Assembly: GCF_014204545.1 (NCBI RefSeq)
Contig: NZ_JACHLJ010000001.1
Coordinates: forward strand, 310,001-374,000
Direction: 5' to 3'
Source: Brevundimonas vesicularis
GTDB lineage: Bacteria > Pseudomonadota > Alphaproteobacteria > Caulobacterales > Caulobacteraceae
Length of the DNA stretch: 64,000 nucleotides
The notes beneath the pieces were generated by a model. The model saw nothing but the letters and a program-made list of their open reading frames with translations, did no database searches and was not told where the DNA came from. The translations under genes were made by a program, and so were the position numbers. Shown in pieces: positions 27,463 to 35,931 of this stretch (its first letter is position 1; each line of letters begins with the position of its first letter).

Positions 27463-28707
27463 ATGTCTCGTTTCGTCGCCGCCAGCCTGGCTGTGGCCGC
27501 CGCCTTCGCCGTCGCGTCCTGCGCAGGGGCCCCGCAACCCGCCTTTACATCGTCGGTTGTCGAGCAGGCCGCGCAGACGAGCCGTCCCGATCTGGTGATC
27601 CTGGTGTCGATCGACAGCTTCTCGCCGAACTATCTGGGCAAGGGGCAGACGCCGGTGCTGGATGGACTGGTCGCCGGCGGCGCGTTCGGACCGATGCGGC
27701 CGTCGTTCCCAAGCGTGACCTTCCCCAACCACTATACGCTGGTGACGGGGCTGCACCCAGACCACCACGGCGTGGTCGGCAACCGGTTCACCGACGCGCA
27801 GCTGGGCGTCTTCACCATGGCCAGCAAGGAAAGCGGCTTTTGGGATCAGGGCGAGCCGATCTGGGTGACGGCCGAAAAGGCGGGCGTGCGCACCGGCACC
27901 ATGTTCTGGCCGGGATCGGAGGTCGAAATCCACGGCGTGCGGCCCAGCCAGTGGGCGCCGTTCGACCAGGCAATGCCGGGCGATGCGCGCGTGGATCGCC
28001 TGCTGTCGTGGCTGGACCTGCCGATGGATCAGCGACCGAAGCTGGAGACGCTGTATTTCGACATCGTCGACACGGCCGGTCACCGCAACGGCCCCGATGC
28101 GCCCGAGACGCGCGCCGCCGCCGCATCGGTGGACGCCTCGATGGGACGATTGATCGAGGGGCTGAAGGCGCGAGGGCTTTATGATCGCACGATGCTGGTC
28201 GTAGTGTCGGATCACGGCATGGCTGCGACCTCACCAGATCGCGTCGTATGGATCGACGACATCATCGATCCGGCGGCGCTGAAGATCGGTTATGGCGGAG
28301 CAGTCCTGACCGCCGATCCGGCGCCGGGCCGCGAGGCCGAGGTGCAGCAAAAGCTGGTAGGGCGTCATCCGCATATGGAATGCTGGAACAAGGCCGATGT
28401 GCCGGCGCGACTGGTCTATGGATCCAACCCGCGGGTGGCGCAAATCGTCTGTCTGGTCGAGACCGGCTGGCTGACGGCGACACGGGATCGGCCGGTGACG
28501 CGAGCGGGCGGCGCCCACGGTTATGACAATCAGGCGCCGGAGATGGCGGCGATCTTCATCGCCCATGGGCCGGGCGTGGTAGCCGGGCGTCGGCTGACCG
28601 ATATGGACAGTGTCGATGTGCAGCCTTTCCTAGCGCGGATGCTCGGGATTGCGGCGCCGGCCGGTGACGGGCGGGCGCAAGACACCTTGCCCGTCACCAT
28701 GCCCTGA
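27463..28707 (+). CDS. ENPP-like nucleotide pyrophosphatase/phosphodiesterase lipoprotein
   Basis: A 414-aa alkaline-phosphatase superfamily hydrolase. A lipobox with Cys20 (AVASC) predicts a periplasmic or outer-membrane lipoprotein. The metal and nucleophile pattern is typical of ectonucleotide pyrophosphatase/phosphodiesterases: VSIDSF (Asp51), PSVTFPNHYTLVTGLHPDHHG (nucleophile Thr86, Asn89), DTAGHRNGP, and VVVSDHGMA. It would hydrolyse phosphodiester or pyrophosphate bonds of nucleotides or lipids. The start at 27463 is fixed by the signal sequence and GGAG eight bases upstream. Divergent from the ABC exporter; the TPR protein follows 60 bases later. Confidence 0.92.
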   Translation: MSRFVAASLAVAAAFAVASCAGAPQPAFTSSVVEQAAQTSRPDLVILVSIDSFSPNYLGKGQTPVLDGLVAGGAFGPMRPSFPSVTFPNHYTLVTGLHPDHHGVVGNRFTDAQLGVFTMASKESGFWDQGEPIWVTAEKAGVRTGTMFWPGSEVEIHGVRPSQWAPFDQAMPGDARVDRLLSWLDLPMDQRPKLETLYFDIVDTAGHRNGPDAPETRAAAASVDASMGRLIEGLKARGLYDRTMLVVVSDHGMAATSPDRVVWIDDIIDPAALKIGYGGAVLTADPAPGREAEVQQKLVGRHPHMECWNKADVPARLVYGSNPRVAQIVCLVETGWLTATRDRPVTRAGGAHGYDNQAPEMAAIFIAHGPGVVAGRRLTDMDSVDVQPFLARMLGIAAPAGDGRAQDTLPVTMP

Positions 28708-28767
28708 CCGGGTGATTGGCGAGCCGACGATTTGAGCGCACACTGGTCGTCAGAAGGGGAGGCGAAG

Positions 28768-30489
28768 ATGCGCAAGAGTCTGTGGGTCGCAACCGTTTCG
28801 GTCGCTTGTCTGATTGCGCCCGTGGCGGTCGCCGACGCCACGGCGACGGCGGCGACCTTGGCCCTGATCACCAATCCGCAGGTCTGCGGTAGAGTCGGGG
28901 CCGTCGGCGACGTTCAGCCGACACGCGACATGGTCATGGTTCCGGGCTTCGGCGACGACGGTTTCGCGGTCGATACGAAAAACCCTGAGGCCCAGGCCTG
29001 GTTCGACCATGGCGTGCGGCTGCGCTGGGCGTTCGAGCATTCGGAATCGGTGCGGGCGTTCAGGAAGGCGAGGCAGTTGGACCCGTCGTGCGGCATGTGC
29101 GCCTGGGGCGAGGCCTGGGCGATCGGGCCGAACCTGAATGGCGGAGGCGGCGATCCCGAATCGATCGCCACAGGCCTGCGCGTCGCCCGTGACGCGCGGC
29201 GTCTGGCCCGAGACGCTACGCCGATGCAGCGTCAGATGATCGACGCCCTGATCCAGCGCTATTCCGGCAAGGAGAAGACACGCGCCCTGCGTTACGCTCG
29301 CGCCATGGACCGGATTGCAAGGCGCCATGCCGACGACGTATCGGTCGCCTCGATCACCGCCGACGCCTGGATGCTCCAGCCCGAGGGCGAATGGTGGGAC
29401 AAGGACGGCAAGGCGACCGATCCGGCCGTCACCCGCGCCATGGCGATCCTGCAGCACGCCCTGACGGTCAAGCCGAACGATCCGGGCGCCATTCACCTGT
29501 TTATCCATTTGACCGAATGGTCGGACGATCCACACAGGGCGCTGGCCTATGGCGAGCGGCTGGCCCTGTTGGCGCCGGGCGCCAGCCATCTGGTGCATAT
29601 GCCGTCGCACACCTTCTATCGGGTCGGGCGCTACAAGGATGCGATGATGTCCAACGTCAACGCCGTGGCGCTGGACAAAAGCTACGACAAGCTGGTCGGC
29701 CCGCCCGGCGGCATTCGCGGCATGCGGCTGCATGCCCACAACATCCATTTCGGCATGGGCGGCGCCCTGATGGCTGGCGGGGCCGAGCGAGGGCTGGAGC
29801 TGGCCGACTGGTATATGGCGACTTATCCGCAGCTGGCGGGACCACCCGAGGCGGGCGAAGACGGCTATGTCGTCTATCGTCAGGTGATGGCGGCGGACGC
29901 CTATGCGCTTTACGGCCGGTTCGGATCGGACGCCCAGGTCGCGGCGCTGGCCGAGCCGGACGTGGGCCGTCCGCTGATGCAGGTCGGCTGGCGCTATGCA
30001 CGGGGCGAGGCGGCGGCGCGGCGCGGGGATGCGGCGGCGGTTCGGATCGAAGCCCAGGCGATCGCCGCCCTGCTGGCGGACAAGGCGTTCAAGGGCCCGA
30101 TGGCGGATCGTCAGACCGGTTTCGCCGAACTGTTCCAGAAGGTGCTGGAAGGCCGCGCGGCCATGATCGATCAGGACTATACCGCCGCCATCGCCGCCTA
30201 TGGGCGGGCGGCGGCGATCCAGGCCATGGCGCCCGAGGGCGGCGATCCGCCGATGATCTGGTATCCGACGCGTCGCAGCCTGGCCGCCGCCATGCTGGCG
30301 TCCGGCGATGCGGCGGCGGCCAAGGCCAAGATCGGCGAACTGCTGAAGGATTGGCCGAACGACCCGTACAGCTACTACGTCCTCTACCGCGCCGAACAGG
30401 CGCTGGGCGACGAGACTGCGGCCAATGACGCCCTGCGCCATGCCGGCGTCGAATGGATCGGCGGACAGATGAGTTTGGCCGAGGCCTGA
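28768..30489 (+). CDS. Exported TPR-repeat protein
   Basis: A 573-aa protein with a signal peptide (MRKSLWVATVSVACLIAPVAVA). The mature part has tetratricopeptide-like helical pairs spread over its length, for example WFDHGVRLRWAFEHSESVRAFRKARQLDP (about 75-105), LQHALTVKPNDPGAIHLFIH and AKIGELLKDWPNDPYSYYVLYRAEQALGD. Just after the first repeat comes a Cys pair in DPSCGMCAWGEAWAIGPNLN, a sequence recognisable in a family of uncharacterised proteobacterial TPR proteins. The ATG at 28768 is chosen from GGGGAGG and the signal peptide. A scaffold role in the periplasm is inferred; partners unknown. It ends in a hairpin shared with the convergent DsbA-like gene. Confidence 0.78.
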   Translation: MRKSLWVATVSVACLIAPVAVADATATAATLALITNPQVCGRVGAVGDVQPTRDMVMVPGFGDDGFAVDTKNPEAQAWFDHGVRLRWAFEHSESVRAFRKARQLDPSCGMCAWGEAWAIGPNLNGGGGDPESIATGLRVARDARRLARDATPMQRQMIDALIQRYSGKEKTRALRYARAMDRIARRHADDVSVASITADAWMLQPEGEWWDKDGKATDPAVTRAMAILQHALTVKPNDPGAIHLFIHLTEWSDDPHRALAYGERLALLAPGASHLVHMPSHTFYRVGRYKDAMMSNVNAVALDKSYDKLVGPPGGIRGMRLHAHNIHFGMGGALMAGGAERGLELADWYMATYPQLAGPPEAGEDGYVVYRQVMAADAYALYGRFGSDAQVAALAEPDVGRPLMQVGWRYARGEAAARRGDAAAVRIEAQAIAALLADKAFKGPMADRQTGFAELFQKVLEGRAAMIDQDYTAAIAAYGRAAAIQAMAPEGGDPPMIWYPTRRSLAAAMLASGDAAAAKAKIGELLKDWPNDPYSYYVLYRAEQALGDETAANDALRHAGVEWIGGQMSLAEA

Positions 30490-30499
30490 CGCCTCGGCC
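30477..30499. terminator. Hairpin spanning the stop codon of the TPR gene
   Basis: A 9-bp perfect stem GGCCGAGGC (30477-30485), CTGAC loop, GCCTCGGCC (30491-30499), including the TGA stop. It lies between convergent genes and may serve both, without a T tract. Confidence 0.4.
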
Positions 30500-30508
30500 G
30501 CAGGTTGG

Positions 30509-31288
30509 TCAGCGCTTCGCTGCTTCGATCAGTTTGCCGATTTCGGCCGGGTCGATGCCGGGGCTGGCCTTGCCGTTGACGAAGAAGGTCGGCGTGCCGC
30601 GCAGGCGCAGGGCGGCGGCCGTGGTGTGGATGTCGGCGATGTGGCGGGTGGTGTCGGGCGCGGCGATGGCGGCCTTGGCGCGGGCCATGTCCACGCCATG
30701 CGCCGCCAGAATGGCGTCGATCGCTTCGATCGACAGCGCCCGCTCGGTCATCAAGGCGTCATAGACCTCCAGATACTTGCCCTGCTGGTGCGCGGCCAGG
30801 GCGGCGCGGGCGGCGTATTGCGAGGTGACGTCGTCGCCGCGGTCCAGGATGGGCCAGTCCTTGAAGACGAAGCGAACCTCCGGATGGGCGGCCATCAGGG
30901 CGCGATAGTCGTGGGCTACGGCCTTGCAGCCGGGGCAGCGGAAGTCGAAGAACTCGATCACCGTGACCTTGGCGTTCGCGGGACCGAAGGCCGGATCGCG
31001 GGCGTCGGGCGCCAGGAGGCCGGCGTTGGCGGCGGCGGCCTGGTTCGTCTCCTCGACGGCGGCTTCGGCGTCCTTGGTCTGCAGCGCCATCTGCGCTTCC
31101 TGCAAGACCTCAGGATGCTCCAGCAGATACGCACGCACGTTCGATCCGCCGGTCAGATAGGGCGCGGCTGAAAAGCCCAGCGCGATGACCGACAGGCCCA
31201 GGGCTAGATAGCCGGCGCGGCCGCCGCTGAGCCAGGCAGGCTTGGCGGTCTTGGGTTCGGGCGCAGGCGGGGAGGCGTCGTCGGTCAT
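30509..31288 (-). CDS. DsbA-family thiol:disulfide oxidoreductase, membrane-anchored
   Basis: A 259-aa periplasmic thioredoxin-fold protein. A cytoplasmic N-terminus is followed by a membrane anchor (about 26-46). The active site is CPGC at 118-121 in FFDFRCPGCKAVAHDYRAL, and the cis-Pro loop is GTPTFFVNG near the C-terminus. The insertion between them is helical, as in DsbA and DsbG/BdbD-like proteins. It introduces or isomerises disulfides in exported proteins, or reduces them for cytochrome maturation. It is 26 bases downstream of the M48 protease gene on the same strand, so the two may be co-transcribed and act in envelope quality control. Confidence 0.92.
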   Translation of the reverse strand: MTDDASPPAPEPKTAKPAWLSGGRAGYLALGLSVIALGFSAAPYLTGGSNVRAYLLEHPEVLQEAQMALQTKDAEAAVEETNQAAAANAGLLAPDARDPAFGPANAKVTVIEFFDFRCPGCKAVAHDYRALMAAHPEVRFVFKDWPILDRGDDVTSQYAARAALAAHQQGKYLEVYDALMTERALSIEAIDAILAAHGVDMARAKAAIAAPDTTRHIADIHTTAAALRLRGTPTFFVNGKASPGIDPAEIGKLIEAAKR

Positions 31289-31314
31289 TCAGGCTCGCAG
31301 TCGGCGGTGAGGGG

Positions 31315-32715
31315 TCAGTTGAGTGTGGCGGGCCGGCGCGCGGCGTCACGTCGGTCCAGGTCGTTAAGATCGTCGGGCGTGGCGCCCGAGGCCAGGACGA
31401 TATCGACGGCGCGGCGCCATTCGATCGAGCCGGGGTCCAGCATGGAGCGGGCGCGCAGAGCGAACTGGGTGGCCTGTTTCTCGTCTCCGCCGGCGAAATA
31501 GTATTCGGCCGAGGCCAGTCGCGCCTCGCCTTCCTTGCCCTGGGAGGCATAGGCCTGGGCCAGCAGTCGCCAGGCCATGGTGTTGTCCTTCTCGGCGACG
31601 ACGGCGTGTTTCAGCTGGTCGATGGCCTCGTCCAGCTTGGCCTTGTCATTGGTCTCGATCAGGGCGTGGGCCAGGTTGACGCGCAGGAGGGGGGCGTCGG
31701 GCTTTAGGCGGACCGCCTCGCGGTGGGCGGCGACGGCCTCGGCCGGGCGGCCTTCCTCGAACAGGATCTGGCCCTTCAGTTCCTGGAAATAGGGGTTGTT
31801 CACGTCGCCGGCGATCAGCGCATCCACCGCCGTCAGCGCCTTGTCCGTCTGGCCGTCGCGATACCAGGCGATGGCCCGCGCATAGCGACCGGGCAGGGAG
31901 GTGTCGGTCGACGGATAGTCGCGCAGGGTGGCGTTCGGCGCATCCATGAAGGCGTGAATCTTGGCCAGGATCAGCGCGTGCTGCGCCATACGTTCGGGGC
32001 TGTCGCGATGGTCGTAGTGCGGCTGCTCCTGCACATAGCGGCGCAGACTCTCGATCCGGTTCGACGACAGGGGGTGGCTGCGGAAATAGGGATAGCGGCG
32101 GGCGTCGGAGAAGACTTCCTGCGAGCGGAAGTTCTCGAAGAAGGACACCAGCCCGGCGGCGGATTGGCCGGCCGCCTCCAGCGCCCGCGCCCCCGAGATG
32201 TCGGCCTCGCCTTCCTGGCTCTGCATGTAATGCAGCGCGCCCAGAGCGCCGAAATACTGGCTGGAGCCGAGCAGGGCAACGCCTGCGTCCGGCGCGCCGG
32301 CGGCGATCGCCAGGGCGCCCAGCGCCATGGTCATGAACATCGGCTGTTTGCCGGCGTTCTCGGCCCCGTCACGCAGGGTGTGGCGGTTTTTGATGTGGCC
32401 CGCCTCGTGCGCCATCACGCCCAAGAGTTCGCCGGGCGTCTTGGTGCGCAGGATCAGGCCGGTGTTGACGCCCATGATCCGCCCGCGTGTCGCAAAGGCG
32501 TTCAGGTCGTTGTCGTTGACCAGCAGGACTTCGATATCGTTCGGGTTCAGCCCCATGGCCACGAAGACCGGGTCGGCCCATTCGCGCACGATGCCCTCGA
32601 CCTCGGTGTCGCGGATCAGGCTTTGCGCGGAGGCCTGGCTGGCGACGGAAACAGCCATCAAGGCCGTCGCCGCCGCCGCCAGAACGCGGGATGCAGATCG
32701 GGGAAGCCATCTCAT
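31315..32715 (-). CDS. M48-family metalloprotease with TPR domain (BepA-like)
   Basis: A 466-aa periplasmic zinc protease. Signal peptide MRWLPRSASRVLAAAATALMAVSVASQASA, then the peptidase domain with zinc motif HEAGH at 103-107 and a downstream ligand Glu in SQEGEADISGARALEAAG. The C-terminal third has TPR units (LKGQILFEEGRPAEAVAAHREAVRLKPD and onward). BepA/LoiP-type proteins degrade or help assemble outer-membrane proteins such as LptD. The gene is in a likely operon with the DsbA-like gene downstream, a fitting pair for envelope protein folding. Confidence 0.93.
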   Translation of the reverse strand: MRWLPRSASRVLAAAATALMAVSVASQASAQSLIRDTEVEGIVREWADPVFVAMGLNPNDIEVLLVNDNDLNAFATRGRIMGVNTGLILRTKTPGELLGVMAHEAGHIKNRHTLRDGAENAGKQPMFMTMALGALAIAAGAPDAGVALLGSSQYFGALGALHYMQSQEGEADISGARALEAAGQSAAGLVSFFENFRSQEVFSDARRYPYFRSHPLSSNRIESLRRYVQEQPHYDHRDSPERMAQHALILAKIHAFMDAPNATLRDYPSTDTSLPGRYARAIAWYRDGQTDKALTAVDALIAGDVNNPYFQELKGQILFEEGRPAEAVAAHREAVRLKPDAPLLRVNLAHALIETNDKAKLDEAIDQLKHAVVAEKDNTMAWRLLAQAYASQGKEGEARLASAEYYFAGGDEKQATQFALRARSMLDPGSIEWRRAVDIVLASGATPDDLNDLDRRDAARRPATLN

Positions 32716-32774
32716 GGCTCTACTCCAACAACGACCGGCCCCCGCCTGTATCCAGACAGTCTAATCGTGACCGA

Positions 32775-35477
32775 TCAGCGGCGCCACCACCCGCGCTTGG
32801 GCTTTTCGGGCGGTGCGACGATCTGGTTCGGGTCTTCAGCGATGATGGCCTCGACATCGATCTCCGGCGTGGGGGCGACGAACGGCTCAGCCAGGACTGC
32901 CTCGGTCACCGGAACCGCCGTCGGGGCGGCGACCGGGGCGACCTCGGCCGGTTCGGCGGCCAGCGCCTCGTGCGGGGTCACGTCCAGCTCGGCCGGCGCG
33001 CCTTGGACTGTGGCCTCGTTCGGCTCGATCGCGGTGTCGGGATGCGGCTCGGTCGCGATCTCGACATTGGCGCTGGCCGACTTGCGGCGCACGCGACGAC
33101 GCTGAGGCTCGGGCGCGATAGCCGGGGGGGCCGTTTCGACGGCCTCGGTCGGCTCGACCATGACGGCCATCGGCGTCTCGGGCGAGCCATCGGGCGGCAT
33201 GCCTTCGTTGGTGGCGCGGTTCTCGACCTTGATCTCGTGGCTGACGGGACCGTCGCCACGACCGCGACCGCGACGACGACGACGGCGCGAACGGCCGCCT
33301 TCCTCGCCGGAGCCTTCGGCGGCGACCACTTCCAGGCCTTCGACCTCGAACTCGGCGACAGCTGGGCGTGCAGCCCGCTCGGGGCGCTCGCCGCGTTCCG
33401 GACGACCTTCCGAGCGGCCGGGGTTCAGCGGGTCGAACCAGACATAGGGGTCGTCCAGCGACGGCGTGCGGCCGCGAACCCAGGTGTAGACGTCGCGCTC
33501 GCCATCCTCGCGCACGCGGCGACCGCCACGGCGGCCACGGCGACGGCGGCGGCCGTTTTCGTCTTCCTCATCGTCCGAGGCGTCGTCGGCGCTGACCGTA
33601 TCGACGGCCTCGACGTCCGAGGTTTCCTCGTCGCGACGACCGCCGCGACGGCGACGGTTGCGCCCACGACCCCGATCGCGACCGCCTTCGTGACGTTCCG
33701 AACGTTCGCGCGGTTCGTCGTCGTCGCTGTCTTCGCGATCCAGGGATTCGACGGTGTCGTCATCGTCGTCGGCGATGATCTCCTCGTCGTCGTCCTCATC
33801 TTCGTCTTCGTACAGCGAGGCGTCGAAGTCGTCGTCGAGATTGGGCATCTCGATCTCGGGCGCGACGAAGTCCTCGTTGGTCTCGGTGCGCTCGATATTG
33901 TGTTCGCCCTGGCCCAGGCTGTCGTCGATCTGGACGATGACGTTCAGGCCGCGACGTTCCAGCAGCGACTGCAGATAGGCGCGCTTGTGGTTCAGGATGT
34001 ACAGGCCGACGGCGGTGCAGACCTTCAGCACCACGACGCCCGCGCCGTTCTTGCCGGCTTCGATGTCGACCGCGCGCAGGGTCATCAGGGCGGCGGATTC
34101 GGCCGAGCGGATGCGGCCCGTGCCCTGGCAGTGCGGGCAGGCTTCGGTGGCGCCCTCGATCACGCCCAGTCGGCGACGCTGGCGGCTGATCTCCATCAGG
34201 CCGAAGGGCGAGATGCGGCCCATCTGGATGCGGGCGCGGTCGGAGGACAGGGCTTCCTTCAGCACGCGCTCGACGGCGCGGTTGTTCTTGCCCTCATCCA
34301 TGTCGATGAAGTCGATGACGACCAGGCCGGCGAGGTCGCGCAGGCGCAGCTGGCGGGCGGCTTCCTCGGCCGCTTCCATGTTGGTCTTGAACGCCGTCTG
34401 TTCGACGTTGCGTTCCTTGGTGGCGCGGCCCGAGTTGACGTCGATGGCCACCAGGGCCTCGGTCTGGTTGATGACCAGATAGCCGCCGGACTTCAGCGGC
34501 ACGACCGGTTGGTGGATCTGCGTCAGCAGCTCCTCGATGCCGTTGGCCGCGAACAGGGGCCGCGAGCCGCGATAAAGGTGAACCTTCTTGGCCTGGGCCG
34601 GCATCAGCACGCGCATGAAGTCGCGCGCTTCCTTGAAGCCCTCGACGCCCTCGACCTGGATGCCGTCGAAGTCCTTGTCGAACATGTCGCGCACGGCGCG
34701 GCGGACCAGGTTCTCTTCCTCGTAGATGACCGAGGGGGCATGAGAGGCGAGGGTGGTCTCGCGGATCGTCTCCCACAAGCGCAGCAGATATTGATAGTCG
34801 CGCTTGATCTCGGCCTTGGTGCGCTTGGCGCCTGCCGTGCGAATGATCAGGCCCATGCCCTTGGGCACTTCCAGGGCCGAGACCGCGCTCTTCAGGCGAC
34901 GACGGTCCGAAGTGTTGGTGATCTTGCGCGAAATGCCGCCGCCCTTGCCGGTGTTGGGCATCAGGACGCAGTAGCGGCCGGCCAGCGAGAGCCAGGTGGT
35001 CAGGGCTGCCCCCTTGGCGCCGCGCTCGTCCTTGACGACCTGGACCAGCAGGATCTGGCGGCGCTTGATGACGTCCTGGATCTTGTAGCGACGCATCAGG
35101 CGGCGCTTCAGCCGCTCCTCGTCGGCCAGCGCCGACTCGGGGTCGACGTCATCGCCGGTCGATTCGCGGTCGAGATCGTCCTCGTCCTCATCATCGTGCG
35201 CCTCGGCCATGATGGCTTCGCGGTCGGCGACGGGGATCTGGTAGTAGTCGGGGTGGATTTCGTTGAAGGCGAGGAAGCCGTGGCGATTGCCGCCGTATTC
35301 AATGAAGGCGGCCTGCAGGCTGGGCTCTACGCGGGTGACCTTGGCGAGGTAGATATTGCCGCGAAGCTGGCGCTTCGCACGGGATTCGAAATCGAATTCC
35401 TCAATCTTGCGCCCGTCCACGATGGCGACCCGGGTCTCCTCGGGATGCGCCGCATCGATCAGCATTGTCTTTGACAT
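32775..35477 (-). CDS. rne: Ribonuclease E
   Basis: The endonuclease and scaffold of the RNA degradosome; 900 aa. The S1 domain (about 35-135) contains an acidic insertion (about 92-116, AEAHDDEDEDDLDRESTGDD) typical of alphaproteobacteria. The DNase I-like catalytic part shows AIDVNSG (Asp346) and VVIDFIDM (Asp389), and the Zn-link CPHCQGTG is at 447-454. The C-terminal half is disordered, with acidic blocks, Arg-rich RNA-binding patches (RGRGRNRRRRGGRR) and a final PKRGWWRR. In Caulobacter the terminal GWW motif binds PNPase; the same is inferred here. A long leader precedes the gene, consistent with autoregulated mRNA decay. Confidence 0.98.
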   Translation of the reverse strand: MSKTMLIDAAHPEETRVAIVDGRKIEEFDFESRAKRQLRGNIYLAKVTRVEPSLQAAFIEYGGNRHGFLAFNEIHPDYYQIPVADREAIMAEAHDDEDEDDLDRESTGDDVDPESALADEERLKRRLMRRYKIQDVIKRRQILLVQVVKDERGAKGAALTTWLSLAGRYCVLMPNTGKGGGISRKITNTSDRRRLKSAVSALEVPKGMGLIIRTAGAKRTKAEIKRDYQYLLRLWETIRETTLASHAPSVIYEEENLVRRAVRDMFDKDFDGIQVEGVEGFKEARDFMRVLMPAQAKKVHLYRGSRPLFAANGIEELLTQIHQPVVPLKSGGYLVINQTEALVAIDVNSGRATKERNVEQTAFKTNMEAAEEAARQLRLRDLAGLVVIDFIDMDEGKNNRAVERVLKEALSSDRARIQMGRISPFGLMEISRQRRRLGVIEGATEACPHCQGTGRIRSAESAALMTLRAVDIEAGKNGAGVVVLKVCTAVGLYILNHKRAYLQSLLERRGLNVIVQIDDSLGQGEHNIERTETNEDFVAPEIEMPNLDDDFDASLYEDEDEDDDEEIIADDDDDTVESLDREDSDDDEPRERSERHEGGRDRGRGRNRRRRGGRRDEETSDVEAVDTVSADDASDDEEDENGRRRRRGRRGGRRVREDGERDVYTWVRGRTPSLDDPYVWFDPLNPGRSEGRPERGERPERAARPAVAEFEVEGLEVVAAEGSGEEGGRSRRRRRRGRGRGDGPVSHEIKVENRATNEGMPPDGSPETPMAVMVEPTEAVETAPPAIAPEPQRRRVRRKSASANVEIATEPHPDTAIEPNEATVQGAPAELDVTPHEALAAEPAEVAPVAAPTAVPVTEAVLAEPFVAPTPEIDVEAIIAEDPNQIVAPPEKPKRGWWRR

Positions 35478-35931
35478 GGAAAGTCTCTCTCTGGCGCGCG
35501 CAGGCCGACCGTCCCGGATCTCCGGACAGGGTCATGGCGGCTCGCCGAATGAAGGTGAGGGCCGGCGCGCGCGACATCCCCTCGCCGAGAACGGCGAAGA
35601 AGGCTTGATCAAGCCGTTGGGGAACGCAGGCGGAAAGGCCCATTAAGTCGTCGGTCCTGAACCGGGCGCGCCAATCCCTTGGGAAGGCCGCGTCCCTGGT
35701 CCGCTCTTCGAACCATCGGCCAGGCCGGGGCGGTTCTAGGATTGGTGAAAGTCAACGCCGCGAGGAGGGCGCGCCAAGATTCGCAAAGGCGAAATCGGCG
35801 CGATCGGTTCGCGAGCGGTCACAGCATAGTCATGCAACGGGAGAATTAAAAGGCGCTCGCCTTAACTCCCTGAATACGAGCCTCTGTCATGATGGGGTTC
35901 AAGTAGGCTTAAACTAGGTTCGCCGACGCAG
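35478..35931. other. 454-bp divergent region between rne and the amidase gene
   Basis: It should hold the rne 5' leader and both promoters. I see GC-rich inverted repeats, including GGCTTGATCAAGCC near 35612-35625 and CGCCG-AGAA-CGGCG near 35583-35596, which could fold in the rne leader. Reading the minus strand, TTGACT followed by a CCTAGAAC element near 35730-35755 may be the rne promoter but the spacing is short. A separate palindrome is at 35839-35870. No gene is apparent. Confidence 0.55.
35839..35870. promoter_or_regulatory. Extended inverted repeat in the rne-amidase intergenic region
   Basis: The perfect core AAGGCG-CT-CGCCTT (35850-35863) is flanked by TTAA on both sides and then by GGGAG (35839-35843) and CTCCC (35866-35870). 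Both neighbours start away from it, so it is not a terminator; an operator or untranslated-region hairpin is likelier. Confidence 0.45.

Noticed and set aside
32691..35474. Very long plus-strand open frame opposite rne
   Set aside because: Its Val/Asp/Gly/His-rich translation mirrors RNase E codons; no ribosome-binding site or conserved domain.
35846..35865. TTAA-N12-TTAA as a CtrA-binding site
   Set aside because: The known CtrA full site is TTAA-N7-TTAA; the spacing does not fit.
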